The position numbers and the translations under genes are program-made. A stretch of DNA of 64,000 bases, from the NCBI GenBank assembly GCA_036897445.1, contig JAYMTL010000020.1, positions 62,001 to 126,000 of the forward strand, written 5' to 3'. How positions within the stretch are numbered: the stretch's first letter is position 1; each line of letters starts with the position of its first letter. This document shows positions 1 to 12,599 of this stretch, in pieces. The notes beneath the pieces are model-generated. The model ran no database searches and was not told the origin of the DNA. It saw only the letters and a program-made list of their open reading frames with translations. The stretch is from Pelargonium tetragonum. Taxonomy: Eukaryota > Streptophyta > Magnoliopsida > Geraniales > Geraniaceae.

Positions 1-242
1 CAAATTCCTTTTCTAACATAAGTCCATTATTAAAAAAGACTTTGTAGAAATGTTAAAGAATAAGGGAATACAAATTTCAATAGGCCATTACCCTTAGCTA
101 CTTTTCAAGACCTTTAAAGTAGAAACCGAGATTAGCTAAACTTCAGTTTATCTTGTAAAACCCATCTAAAAGGTACTAAACCTTAGTTTAGAGAACTTTT
201 GTTACTTTATATTTCTACTAGACTCTCTCTATTATTATACTT

Positions 243-259
243 TTAATTACATTACCTTT
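243..259 (-). repeat. Copy of the AATGTAATTA repeat family
   Basis: Read on the minus strand this is AAAGGTAATGTAATTAA. It shares GGTAATGTAATTAA with the copies at 4690, 23829 and 35770. The flanks differ, so only a short core is conserved. The family may be a fragment of a dispersed element; its function is unknown. Confidence 0.45.
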
Positions 260-357
260 ACTAAATTTGAAAGATCTTTCTTACCCGATAAAGCCCTTCT
301 CCGAAGCTAGAAATATATGAGAATGAAATCTCTTTATTCCCCTTTTACCTACCCTGA

Positions 358-1266
358 GAATTGAGCCTATTATTATTTAGTTTACTCACAAGACTCCTGT
401 TTGATTAGAGTCCTTAAAAACTTTATGGGCTACTAGCAACTCTCAATTTTAAAAAGGGGGCTTGGTTATGTTCCTCAATATCAAGAGAAGGGGAGTCTTA
501 ACCTTGTCGAGTTTAACATTAGAAATTTATATAAGGATATTCCACAGAATTTAGGTAAAGAGCTTTCGAAGTTACTGTATTAAGTGTTACAATCAACTCC
601 AGGTATCCCAGTATATTTTTGAGTTATAAGAGTCTTTGGTTTAAACCCGTTGAGATACCTACAAAGGGCCTTATAGGAAAGTGTACAGGAGTTTCTTTTA
701 TTATTTTTAAAAGATATATAAGTAGTTACATAACTTATTAGGGTAATAAAACAGTATTGTACAAGTACCTTGATTCCTAAAACCTTTCCTCAGTTTATGT
801 AAAGTTATGGATTCACAATTTTGTTTGTTGCTTTTATATTATATTGACGGAGCAAGAGCAGGAATAAGAAGAGAAGACGCAGGAGAAGCTGGAACTGTAC
901 CTTATGGAGGGAGTAAGAGAAGCTAGACTTATAAGGATAAGGGAAAGGAGACACTATAATACCTGTATTACTTTCTATTGTACCTAATGTAGCTTATATG
1001 TGTTATACTAATTATATGTATTAGATTGTTTAAGATTTTCTTTCTTTAAGGTAAATGACTCTATAGGGATTTCTCGGAGGGGAGAAACCTTAGTAGTAGC
1101 CTGTCATAGTCTATGCTGCCTGACCAGTACGCTCTCTGCTTCTAATGCATCTCTAAAGTAACTAACCTACAGATAAAAAGTCTTCTAGATAGCAACTTTG
1201 GCACGGTTCCTTTTTGTAAATCTCTTTCTTTAGCTTTTGTGGGCTTACAGGAAAGTAATTAATTGA
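358..1266 (+). pseudogene. Coding-like frame, decayed, product unknown
   Basis: One forward frame lacks TGA for about 300 codons but carries many TAA and TAG triplets, so it cannot be translated under the standard code. The stretch 846-960 is strikingly purine-rich, with GAG, GAA, CAG and AAG triplets that would read as a Glu/Gln/Lys-rich segment, unlike the surrounding AT-rich sequence. That local composition is the only real sign of former coding; TGA-free runs of this length are expected here because TpG is scarce. No domain or family is recognisable. It may be part of a transposable element or an old host gene. Confidence 0.25.
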
Positions 1267-4200
1267 AAGTAAGAAAGATTTTCTTTAAGGTTCCTCTGTT
1301 TCCAATTCTAAAGCATTTAGGAGCGCTCTGAGGGCTTTTCTTATTTCTCTTATTTACCGGTTCCGGTGTAAAATGTCTCTGCATTATCAAAAGGGTTCCT
1401 ATAAAATGTAAAATGTATTTAATCGAATGCAAATAGCTGAAATGTAAATTACTGGATAGACTAAGCGGCGTTTTACTGCATTTTAATTGCCTTAGAGAGG
1501 GTTGCTTTTTCTTAAAGTTTTTAAGTAAAGTAGCTGTACTCCTTTACCTTATTTCAACGAGAACTTCTGGAATCCCTAAGAATAAAAAGCTTTATGAGAG
1601 CCATAAATATAGGAGACTCTAGTTGTGGCGTTTCCTGCTGCGGAAAGGCATAGCTTCATTTATATAATTCAATAAATTTTGTATGTTTCATAAAAATCTC
1701 TTTTAAACGTTAGGACTTCTTCTCCATCTGCTTGCTTTTCAAAAAGTATATGAAATCTATAGTAAACCTTTTCTGGTGAGTAATTGAATTTGACCCTTTA
1801 ATTACAATATTATATAACAATTCAGATCTAACGAGAATTTTTTTCTGAAAGACCCGACTCTCCGGATTAACTCAAGCAATAGCAGTTTAGTTCAAATATA
1901 TTTATAGTCTAAAGGGGCGTACCTACTTTACCCTTTTCTCTTTTGCTGTTTTTAATAAAGATTTTTGGACCCACTGACGGATAAATTTGTATCGTGGTTT
2001 AATCTGCTCTCTGTTAGCCTTCTTCTGAAGAAATGAAAAGTTAAGTGTTTGAGGCTGGGGTTTCCCCTGGAATTTTTCAATTCAATTATTGGATCTTATT
2101 CTAAGCGATTCTATTCCTACTATCTTACTCGGCGCCGCCAGCGTCAATCTAAGTTTCATTTCAAACCAATGACACAATATGCTACTTCTTAGAAATTCCA
2201 CAAGAGACTCTATACTTTATTTGTACTTTATGATCCTTGTTTGATTAAAATGTTACTACAAGTCGCTAAGTAGGGATTAGAAACTCAAATTCCTTTTCTG
2301 AATGAAAGCTTTTAAAGCATATAAGTAATCGGGCAGAGTAGAGAGCGGGTTGCCCCTCTAAAGGAAAATCCTTCTAAAGCTCGCTCATGTTAAAAAGTTA
2401 AGTTCTATATGATTGGGAGAGGCACAAAGTAGTACCCTTGACTTATTAAAGGGCCCCACTCTCTTAACCCGGGGGTTTTACTAAATTTATTGGCTCTAGA
2501 GTAAGGGCTAGTATTTTAACCTAAAAGTCTTTCCATTATTAGAAGCACTCGCTTACCCCAGTTTTAGTGGAACTCTACCGCAAATGCCATAAGAATTAAG
2601 GAAAAGGAATACCTTGTAAAACGTTTTTAATCCTATTAATTTGAAGTCCCGGAAAAGGTATCGAAGTGTACCTGATACTTTAGTTTTTTTAAGGCCCACC
2701 CCGGAAAAACCCGCCTAAGAGTAATTATTTTAAAAAAGCTTTCCCCACCTTAGACTAGGACTACTTCTAAGACGTTTTAAGTAGGAAGAAGCTTTTACAG
2801 TTAAAATTTCAGGGAGGGTTAATTTCAAGAAATCCAAGAAAGAAATTCCGAACCTTAAGGTCCTATAGGAATCAAATAAGAAAGCACATAAATATTTGTA
2901 GCGCGAATCCCGGCAGTAAAAAAGATATTGAGCAGAAAATTTTGAATTAGAGCTTTTTGTCAAATCAATTTGTAGTTACAAGTTTTCCTAGATTGGAAAA
3001 CGGGGCCTTGAGAAGTTCGTTATGATTTATTCCCCTCTTTTTACAGGATAAAGTGCTGAGCTTTGTTAAAGCAAAAGTAGAGCAGCTTAAAAAGGAAAGC
3101 ACTCATTCCTCTCTTCTTGATCCTAAGAGTAAGTCATAAATAGTAAAGCTAGAGAAATTCCTTTTTCTTTTTTGGAGGGACTTCGGCAAGTTGGTTATGG
3201 AAAATTATATAATTGAAAGGAGCTAGTTAAGTGTTATCTAAGCTTGCTGCGTTACTATAATTTTTGCCAGTCCCCTATTGTGCGCTTTAAATATTCACTT
3301 AATATAGAAAAGCTTTTGTCTTCAACCCTATATTTTTTAGTTTTGAAACCTTTCACAAGAAAAGAAGGTTTCAAGAAAGGCGGATCCGCTATTAAAGTAT
3401 TAAGTGCAATGGATACTAAGGTCCTTTTTCTTACGTTTAAAAGCTAAAGAATTACTTAGAATTAGACTTGAGGGGACTCTAATATTCGAAGACCCTTAGT
3501 TAGTACACCTATCTTTTGTTGGATACATTTATAAAAAAAGATTTTGATTATTGGTCTAAGTGAAAGTTGAAAGAACAACTCTCAATTGCGGGAATCCCTC
3601 CTGATGAACAAGACAAAGAATAGAAAGTACTATAAAACTTATTTACTTCGTATAGCTTTATCCTACAAAGTTCTTTTAGGGGTATCCTTTAGTGAAAATC
3701 GCGTATAATGAGGGGTAGATCCTTAAGTTTTATCCTTTTACAAATATCCTACTAAGAGGTTTTCCTTCAGTCACAAGTGCTTAGGGTTTTAAGAAACCTA
3801 AAAAATTTGAAATTACAAGAAAGACTAGGAGTTCAAAACCCTGTCAATAAAGAGTTGTCCTTTTCTATGGAACCGCCTTGTATAGGACATGAAAAGAATC
3901 CCCTTAAGATTTAGTTACTCAAACAGGACTCTTTTTCTAATCTAAGAATGAAAGTCTCCTACTATTGGTTAATTTAGAATCCCGGTAAGTTTTAGACCTA
4001 ATTTTGATAGTTTCTAGTAACCTTAATTATTGAGAAAATTCGAGCAGGGTTTTGAAACTCTTAACTTTATGCTTTAGTAGACTCTTTTAAAGCGGGCCTC
4101 CTTTAATAGGTCACACCCCCCTTTTTTACTTACTATTCTGGGTAATACTAGACTAGACTAAAAAAGGACAATAAACTACAGAGCACTCCTTCTCAGGGGT

Positions 4201-4689
4201 CCCAAGCCCAATAAATTAGACTCTTTTTGTTTCCTAAGTATAACATACACTCCTTATACATCTATGGATAGAACCTTCCAAACTCATGCAGAGTGTAGCC
4301 TTTTACCGACAAAATTCGATATATAGGAAATCCTCTTTATTTGCATACAGTCCCTGCCAAGAAAAAGCTATAAATAGAGGAAAGTTAGGTTCTTTCTTGT
4401 AATTGTAATTCAATAAGATACTTGAACAGACTAAACTCTAATTTTCCAAAAACTAAAGGCACTCTGATCCCGTTTATATTCATTCTAACTTTGTACGCAG
4501 CCCCAAAGGAATATAGGAAATCTTACCAAGAGTCCTTAATTTCCTCAACAATCCTTTTATTCGTTAACTTGCTTGTGTAAAGTAGGAGCCTTTTTTTCCT
4601 TGATATTTAATTAAAAGGCCCGGTAGACCTTATATAGAAAATTCTTGATGAAGAAAATGAAAACCCCACTTTCCTAGATTCACACAGGC

Positions 4690-4706
4690 CTTAATTACAT
4701 TACCTT
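4690..4706 (-). repeat. Copy of the AATGTAATTA repeat family
   Basis: On the minus strand this reads AAGGTAATGTAATTAAG and matches the copies at 23829 and 35770 over AGGTAATGTAATTAAG. It lies in otherwise featureless sequence, in the opposite orientation to those two copies. Confidence 0.45.
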
Positions 4707-7700
4707 ATTCAGCTTAGAAAAGTCAACCGACTCCTGACTTTGAAACCCTTCTTGGGAAATTCTCTTCTTGACTTACACTTGCTTTCTGCTTGACTTCTTA
4801 AAAGTTCCTAATTTTGCTCCAAGGATTCCATGTAATATTTTCAAGGTATCCCTCACTTCCACTAAAACTAGAAATTCACGGAAACTTCTTGGCTAGAAAA
4901 AAATGAAATTACGTTTACACTTTATCCGGAAATAACAAGGACTAATAAATCTTATGCTCCAATAAAATTTCTACTTTAGGAGACTCGTTTAAATTGCCTG
5001 TCGTCAAGTAAATTTAGTATGATTCGAAACCAGAACGCAAATTCTCTCGTTCACTAACTCACTCAGATTACAAGTTTTTATAAAATCTACCCTTTTGCAA
5101 GAGCATCAAACGGAAGTCGCGTGGTTTATCCTTTTTGCCCCTTGTATTATAGGAAACCTTGTTCTTTTCAGTTTTGTTCTCCTACCTCACACAGTTAAAT
5201 TTAGAAGCTTAAGCCTGACTCTAGCCAATAAGATTCTATCTTTCTCGAGCAATTTCTTAGTTCATGTTCGTTGTAGTTATATTCATAAGTAGTTTAGTGC
5301 GCTTCAATTTATATTGTTCTTAGAGAATCTTTAGAGTTCGCATTATTTAGATTTTATATGCCCTGTTTATCATCCTTGTTTACACTCTTTTATAAGTATA
5401 AGCTCTAGTTATCTTGACTTACTTTAATTTCTATCAAAATTGAACTCTTCCTTTTGCTTGTGGTATGCCGAACGATGCTGTCAGTGTCTTGCACTTAATG
5501 AATCATGCCCTCATAAAAGTCTTACCAAAACGCATTTCTACCAAATAGGAGGCATCTAACAACCCAACCTTTTTAGCTGGGCGGAACCCGTTTTCAAAGA
5601 AACTTTCTTTCATTAAGAGCCTCCGGCCAGTAATAAAAAAGAAAGAAGGGATGGCTGGAAACTGACAATTTACTTGATAAGAGGGTCCCTTTAAAAAGCT
5701 TTCTGAAAGCAATCACTTAAATTTTAGGGTTGTTTTACTAAAATTAGACTTTCTTAGCTTTTTAGGGTAAAAGGATATAAAAATGCTTAATTAAGTAGGC
5801 TTTTATCAAACAAGAACCTCAGAAAGAAATAGAACAGAACTGACCTTAAGTTGTTTGCTGGAAAACGTCCGAGTTATTGTGCCATACTATAACTAATATA
5901 GTATAGACTAATAGACTAAAATTTTGAGATTAATATCTTTAAGAAACCATTTTCCAGTGCAAGTAGCGCTCAAATGTATTGGCATATTCCCATTAGTATA
6001 GTTAAGCTAAACAGAAGTGCTGGCCAATCTTTCTTCGGAAGTCAAACCCGTAGCTGTCATTATGTAAGTATAGCTAGATTCTTAATCAAAAAAACTCCTG
6101 AGGGGCCGTTTTCATGCATTAACCCGCGCTTGGGGCGGATAACGTAGGTTTTTCTCTGTTTAAAAAGAGTTCGTTTTCCTACTTTTGTTCACTTAAGTTT
6201 ATCCCAGCTTCTTTGAGGAAATTCTATATAAATATAGGATATAAATAAGAGAGGCTCTTTTCAAAGTCTTTTAATTAAATATAATCAAAAAGAGTCAACC
6301 CGGGGCTTGTCGAGAGCCAACAAGACTCTTACTATAGGAAAAAGCCAAAACAAGTTATAGCTCTCGTTATACTGAGGATTCCTACTTCATTTGAATATTG
6401 TTGGGAGTTGTGATACCTTGTAGATCTGTTTTCTTTATGTTGGTTAGAAGTCCGTACCTATCTAGTCTAGTCTAGAATACTTTTTACAAATCTCTCCGTT
6501 ACACTGCAGTCAGGTAAGACTCACCCCTATACTCTATTTTTTACTGTTTATTCCAGGACCTCCTAAAAATATCTAATAAAAAGAAAATGTATAAGAACAA
6601 GGAAATCCATTAACAAAGGCAAATTCTTTAACCAATAGATATCCTATTAACTAAGGGAACCCCTTAATTAAGAAGTAACTATTCCTGGTTAAATTTAAGT
6701 ATTAGGACAAAGAGCAAAGCCTGGCATAGAATTAAGGTCTAAATAGAAGCCATTTCTGGAATATCGAATACAAAAGAGGAATTAGAAAAGAATGTTGGGT
6801 TTTCTGGTTTCCCTTATAAAGAAAGCGTGCTAATCTTGTACTTTAACTTCGTTACCTTACGCCTGCTCTCTAGAGCAGGACACTTAAAAATGGGTATCTA
6901 TATAAGTCTTATAAGCTTTGCTTTTTGAATACCAAAAAGGGTTTCGCTTTGTCTAATACCCTCTTTCCTGACTAGAACTAAGAATCACTACTCGGGACTT
7001 GAGTTATTGCTTCTAATAAAAGAATCTGTAACTTACTCAGGTATCTTAGAAGACTTTTTCAACGAAAACAAGAGAGATAATATCAAACTATTAACGCAGT
7101 TACCACTAGCGGGCAAGGTTTGCAAGAGACCCTATAGACATTGGGGTTTGGCTTTTGCCGTCAAAGTCTACTAATATCTAAGACCTTAGAATAAAATCTG
7201 ATTCTTCTGCTTCGAATGTGTCCCCTTAAAACCCTAAAAAAAGACCCATACAAAAATTTTATAAAATGGAGTCCAATTTGCGAGCAAAGAGTCCTGTTAA
7301 GCCCGGATTCTTCCAACTATTATATCAATAACTGGTTTAGAACAGTATTACCCTCCCCAAATATTCCGCTTGATTTCGTTTTAAGTAATAGAGCTCCCGC
7401 TAACAAATTTAGTGGAGTTTAGTTCTCAAGAGCCGCAATCCCTTGTATAGCTTAGCCTTTTGCCTTAGGCCGACACCCCCGCCGGGTCTACTTTCATGGA
7501 TACCTGCAGCTACTTTGATTTGACCCTTTTTATAGGAACGACAGAGGTGGGTTTTTAACTAAGTACAATACAACAAGGGAAGTAGAATAGACTCTTTGCC
7601 CACATGAGTAATTCCAAAGATTCAGGTATACGGGGGCTCAAAAGTCCCTCATGTAAGGACTTATTTTTAGGTTATCCGGGGTGTTCCTTTTATAGTGACA

Positions 7701-9951
7701 AAGGTCTTATTGCAGGCTTTCTCCCTACGAGTCAAATTCCATAAGATAAGAAGTGAAAAGCAAGTCGCTAAGAGTTTTTAAAAGAGAAATTTGAAATACA
7801 GTAAAGTTCAATTATAAAAAAAGTCGTTGACTAATTAAGAAATTCGGTATTTGAGAGGCAAAACCCTTAAAAAGAGACCCTCTAGAACTTAAACTTAAGA
7901 AAGCGCTTATGATACCGGCTGGCTTTGACTTTTGCTAGGAACCACTTGTGTAACCCTTTAGGATTTCCCTTTTTATTAGTAAGACTAAGGTTTTTGAAAA
8001 AATGAGTTATTGTAAGTTTTCTTTCTTTTTGTTAAATACCAGGTTAATGTAGAATAGGAGAAATCCGCTTTTTAAAAAGTCTCTTTTATGTTTTATGGGG
8101 GTTAGTTATAGCAAGTCGTATTAAATCTTACGGCTAGACTTGGGTTTTCATTTCCTGGGGATTAAAATGCACTTCATTTTTTCTTTTGAAAGGCTCTTAA
8201 ATTCATACCATTTATATTCACGAGGTCTTTACTTTCCCTACCAAACAAGATAACTTTTATGAAAGAGTTTATTAATTGCATTACCTCAATTCTATGAGAC
8301 GAGAAAATCTCGTTCTTTCGGAACACTCTAAGGAAACCCAGTCCTAAGACATCTTTCTATCCAGGAGGAATTTCTACTCCAATTTACTTTTCTACTTTGT
8401 GTTACTTATGAGTCCAGAGCAGCTTTCTCGTTTTTTCGGTTAATATCCCTTTCTAGAAAAGCAATGCCTATTTTCAAATACCCGCTGGGTAAATTCGGGT
8501 TCTTGTGTAGTAGAGTCTTAAAGCGCCCTTTTTAATTAAGCAAAATGAAGTAATTAAGGGAAGTATAAAATAGAATAAATAAAAATACAATTAGAACTAA
8601 ATGACTCCTAGAAACCTCTATAATTGCACTAAACCCTCTAGGAAGGAAGCTAAACTTAATTGATAATAACCCGGAGTATCTGAACTTATTAAAGCATTTG
8701 AAATTGAATCTCATTTTGATAACAACCATCCCAAAGCCTTTAGTGAAACTAGAACAGTTACTAAGCCTTATTAAAAAAGGTTTTGTATATTTAGCTTTTT
8801 AAATTTAAAGAAGTGAGTGAACAACTGGATATCCGAGTTATAAAACCCAGATAAATAGGTTAAATATTCTGGTACAACAAGAATAAGTTATCCATTTGTC
8901 AAAGCTGGCGGGGCGCTTATTAATAAAAAACCGAGCATCATTCGGATTTCACTTAAGTTTCCTTGTATTTAAGGGATTACTAAATATAGTAATGGAAAAC
9001 TTTCATCTACTAGACCAATAACTAATAAAAGTACAAGGTTCCCAGAAAATTTGTAAAATCTATGATTTCAGTGACTTACGGTCATTTTGCTTATTTAGGA
9101 CAGGTTAGTTATAATCCATTTTAGGTTCGTTCAAGCCTTTATGGCAAAGTACGTATATTATGTTCCCTTTCTGTATGCAGTACTGTTCTATGTAAGCTAT
9201 GTAAGTATAGCGAGTAAGCTTTTAGGAGCCCATGGCCTTTTCGGGATTTCTACTCATTGACAAGCTTGCTTTAATCCTCTCAAGCAACTTAAGAAATAAT
9301 ATTTAAGGTAACTACTTCAATAGACTACTCTAAGCCTTTTCAGTAATAAAGTAAAGGGCAGTCTTGAGGAGTTCTTTTATAAATACTACTACGATTTGCT
9401 TCGATAAACGGGGGATAGAGTTTCCAAGAGATAATCGGGCCCTACAGCACCCAAAAGTCAAATTAGATAAATCTGGTAAAACTCTTAAAAAAGACTTTTG
9501 AAAAGTCAGAGCAAGGGTATTTCAAGACCTAATTAAGATTAAGAAAATAGGGATTCCTCATAACAAAAATCCAGAGCTTTTCGTGGCTTTTCACTTATTC
9601 TTATAAGGAAGTCCGTGGTATCAAATTCATTTCATATTATACTTAAACTTTTTTGAGATCCCTTATTTTATCAATTTAGGTTCGCCTATTGTACTCTTGA
9701 AAAAAGAATTTATATTCTTGGTAGATGCCCATCTACTCACAGGTATAAAGTAATACAAAGCTAGAGTTGCAGGCTTAACCTTTGAAAACAAACTAAAATG
9801 AGTTTGCAATTACAGACAAAGTCATAAGTCAATACTCTTCCTGCTCAGGTAGGCTCGCTTTAAGTCTATAATATCACAAAAATTTTTAACACAGTACCCA
9901 GTGGCTTATATTAAGTTTGTTTTTTTAAGCAAGCTTGGTATATTACATCAG

Positions 9952-9982
9952 GACTGCTTTTTAGCGTGAAGCAGTCTTTTTT
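9952..9982 (+). terminator. Hairpin followed by six T, terminator-shaped
   Basis: GACTGCTT (9952-9959) pairs perfectly with AAGCAGTC (9969-9976) across a 9-base loop and is followed directly by TTTTTT (9977-9982). This is the shape of an intrinsic bacterial or plastid terminator, and the T run alone would also stop RNA polymerase III. No gene upstream gives it a job, and in a eukaryotic repeat block the match may be chance or the end of a small repeat. Confidence 0.35.
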
Positions 9983-9989
9983 GTTTAAA

Positions 9990-11500
9990 TGATCCAGCCC
10001 GTAAAAGGGGCTAAATGACTATACTAGCAAGGAAACTTTGCTTTTACAGTATAAAATTTTTAGTAACTGACAAAGCACTGCAGATTTAATTCATAGGAGG
10101 GCTGGCATGAGCATAAGGTTGAAGATGTAGACCTTGTGTAATAAAAAGGGAAGAGGCAATCCCTTTGTAGAGATAATCGAAAGAAGTTTACATTTGTACT
10201 ATAAGTAGAAACTAAAAGCAGTCGTTTATTTTGGTAATATCGGTCGCCGACGCCTTAAAATAGATACCTCGTATAAAACAAATAAGTCAAGAGCAAGTAA
10301 GATAAAGCAACTGGGTCCGTAGAAATAAGAAGTAGTTGGTGCTATCCTGCCTATACAATAAAATTCTATATATAAGACTTTCCTATACTCTTTATCTCCT
10401 TTTAGTACTCTAGCTACAGTAAGCAACAGGAATACACTAGCTCTATGGAACCATAACAACCACAGTAAGAGTACGAAGACCCATAACCTAAAGACAAGAA
10501 ATGTTTAGCTCTAGCTCCTAATAAAAAAAGTTTAGCTACGATACAGATAGCTCAATAAAAACAAGTCATTAACAAAAAAGGAGTTGTTGAAGAATCAAGG
10601 TGTGCCTAGTATCTATACATATTATTCATAATACTATATAGCTTTAAACATGACTAAAACTTTAGACTCAGAAGGATTTTTCCGCGGTAGTTTTTTGGAT
10701 TCCCTTAAAAAGTTATAATATTTCTCAACAAGGAATCGTTTCAAGCCCTAAAGTTTTCCTTATACTTTCGTAATTTAACTCAAGCGTTTCGAAGTTCTGT
10801 CAAGGGCTTATCTCTTATTTTTTAGTAGTTATATTCCAGAAATGAATTACTCTGGATCTGTTGCCTTGAAACTGTTTATGGTTACAGCTTAGGGGGTTGC
10901 CCAACTCTAATGTATTGTATTAAGGTAAGGGGATATAAGAATTCTTCTCCAAGTAGAGCGGGGGGTATTAAACAACAACCAAAATCTAGCTCAAAGTTTA
11001 ATCTGTAACTGTTAGACCGTCCGGGGGGTGAAATAATACTAAACTCGAAGATAACCATATTTAGGATTAGGGCCTGTTCTTGTCCTTTTAAATACCTGGG
11101 GAGACTTGGTTACTTACCTATTAGATTTAGATTGAAGAGAGGACGAGAAAGAATTCCTATTATTCTATTTTGCGGCTCGAGTTACTTTCGCCCTTTTGAT
11201 AAGATTACACAGTTACCAACTTCTGAGCTTAAGTTAACAAACTTCTCTATTAAATAAAGCGTAAAATAAAACAGGAATATCCAAGAATTACTACTAGACT
11301 TTTGACTCTTAAACGTAAATCTAGTGAAAAATGACCTTGTACTACTAATAAAAAGAAGCTAGGGGCGCACTCTTTATAAAATAGTAAATATATGAAAAGG
11401 GCCTAAGTTCTTATCTAGAAACCTTATCTATGTTTAGGTACTCAGTAAGATTTTTGCGTATACCAACGGCTTTTAGAGTCGATATTTCCTGCGCTTTTTT
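9990..11500. other. No gene seen; A-rich stretch
   Basis: From about 10250 to 10590 the plus strand is A-rich and richer in CA dinucleotides than its surroundings. It contains GAAGACCCATAAC (10475-10487), found again on the minus strand at 50483-50495. I could not assign any product. The short minus-strand open frame at 10226-10459 shows no coding signal. Confidence 0.35.
10475..10487 (+). repeat. 13-nt word shared with 50483-50495
   Basis: GAAGACCCATAAC occurs here and, inverted, at 50483-50495, each inside a block that is purine-rich on its own sense strand. A single 13-nt match in 64 kb is only suggestive, but both flanks carry similar AAG/AAC-rich text, so the two blocks may be diverged copies of one element. 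Confidence 0.25.
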
Positions 11501-11509
11501 ATTATTTGA

Positions 11510-12592
11510 ATTCCTCCAACTTTTTGCTAGTTTTAGTTAAATATTCCAGTTTAAGCCCCGTTTTTCCCGGTTTCAGATTAGGAAGTAAAGAACCCCTATT
11601 TGATTGACAATTCCTAGACTCAGTTCTCTTTAGGTTGGAAACTGTTCCTTAATTCTTAACTATATGCTATATTCCTACCCCGTACCTGGTTTCATACTCT
11701 GTTTCAGCTCTTTCTTACTCGAATAGAGCACCTTGAAAAGTACAAAGACAAGATTCAAGACGGATTGAGAGAAAGAAGAATGAATGACTTACAAGATTTA
11801 TCATTCCCGAAACAAGTACTTATTAATTAAGGTAATTTAGGAGGATTTTCTCAACCTTTATAGGTAAGGATCTTAGCCTGCTATACTATGAGATTTCAAG
11901 AATTAGAAGCTCTTTTAGAAAAGCTAGAATTAACTGCAACGAGACTCAGCAAGCTTCCTTCTTATATCAATCAAGCCTATATATTTAATCCACTACTGTC
12001 CCAAAATGAAAAACTATATAAAGCACGCAACTCGTATCCTATTCTTATTCTTATTGAAAACTTTACAAGCCTCTCTGCTCAAGGAGAAAAAGACTAATGC
12101 ATAGAGTTAACTATTAATAAGGATTGTAAGAACGTACACGAACCTATTGAAGAATAAAAAGCGTCTTTATGGCTTGCCCGTGTAAACTCGTTTTAGCTTG
12201 TTGCTAGGGTAAATGCAAGGTGGGTATACAAGACTTTATATCGGGATCCCTCAGACTTATACTTATGCGTATTCGTATTGTACTCTAGAATACATTAAAA
12301 AGGAAATTAGACTTGTCTTGGAAACTTTAGCTTTTAAATAGAAACTTCTTTTCATGCGCTTTTAACAAGGCTGCAGCTATCCTTCCTTTAAGCTTTAAAT
12401 GGTCGGGTCTAATATCTATTTGTTAAGTCTTTAAAAGGCAATCTCATCGCTAATCTCAGTCCTTTTTTTGCTGGGATTCCTTAGGTTTGTTAGGAACCCC
12501 TCGAAAAGTTTTAAAAGATTTCATCTTTCTTTTTATAATTATAAAGTGTGGTTTTAAATCTGAAAGAGGAACAGCTCCTAGTAGATCCTTGA
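11510..12592 (+). pseudogene. Decayed coding-like region, product unknown
   Basis: One forward frame runs about 360 codons without TGA, and in its centre two intact pieces are open under the standard code: 11660-11827 (56 codons, no ATG at its start) and 11888-12094 (69 codons from an ATG, stop at 12095-12097). Both lie in the same frame. The first is rich in charged residues (it includes EHLEKYKDKIQDGLRERR) and the second in Leu/Glu (FQELEALLEKLEL), suggesting an amphipathic helix or coiled coil. CpA is about as frequent as expected here, unlike the neighbouring sequence, so this region seems less mutated. I recognise no family; it could be a broken host gene or part of a transposable element. 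As a functional gene it is unlikely. Confidence 0.35.
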
Positions 12593-12599
12593 GTTACCT

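Larger units (their letters stand above)
1..9950. other. No supportable gene; decayed AT-rich sequence
   Basis: Frames here are broken by TAA and TAG every few dozen codons on both strands. Apart from the patch at 358-1266 and the two repeat copies near 243 and 4690, I see nothing with structure. The short open frames near 3244, 5095, 5503, 7216 and 8532 lack coding-like composition and have no recognisable product. Confidence 0.5.
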
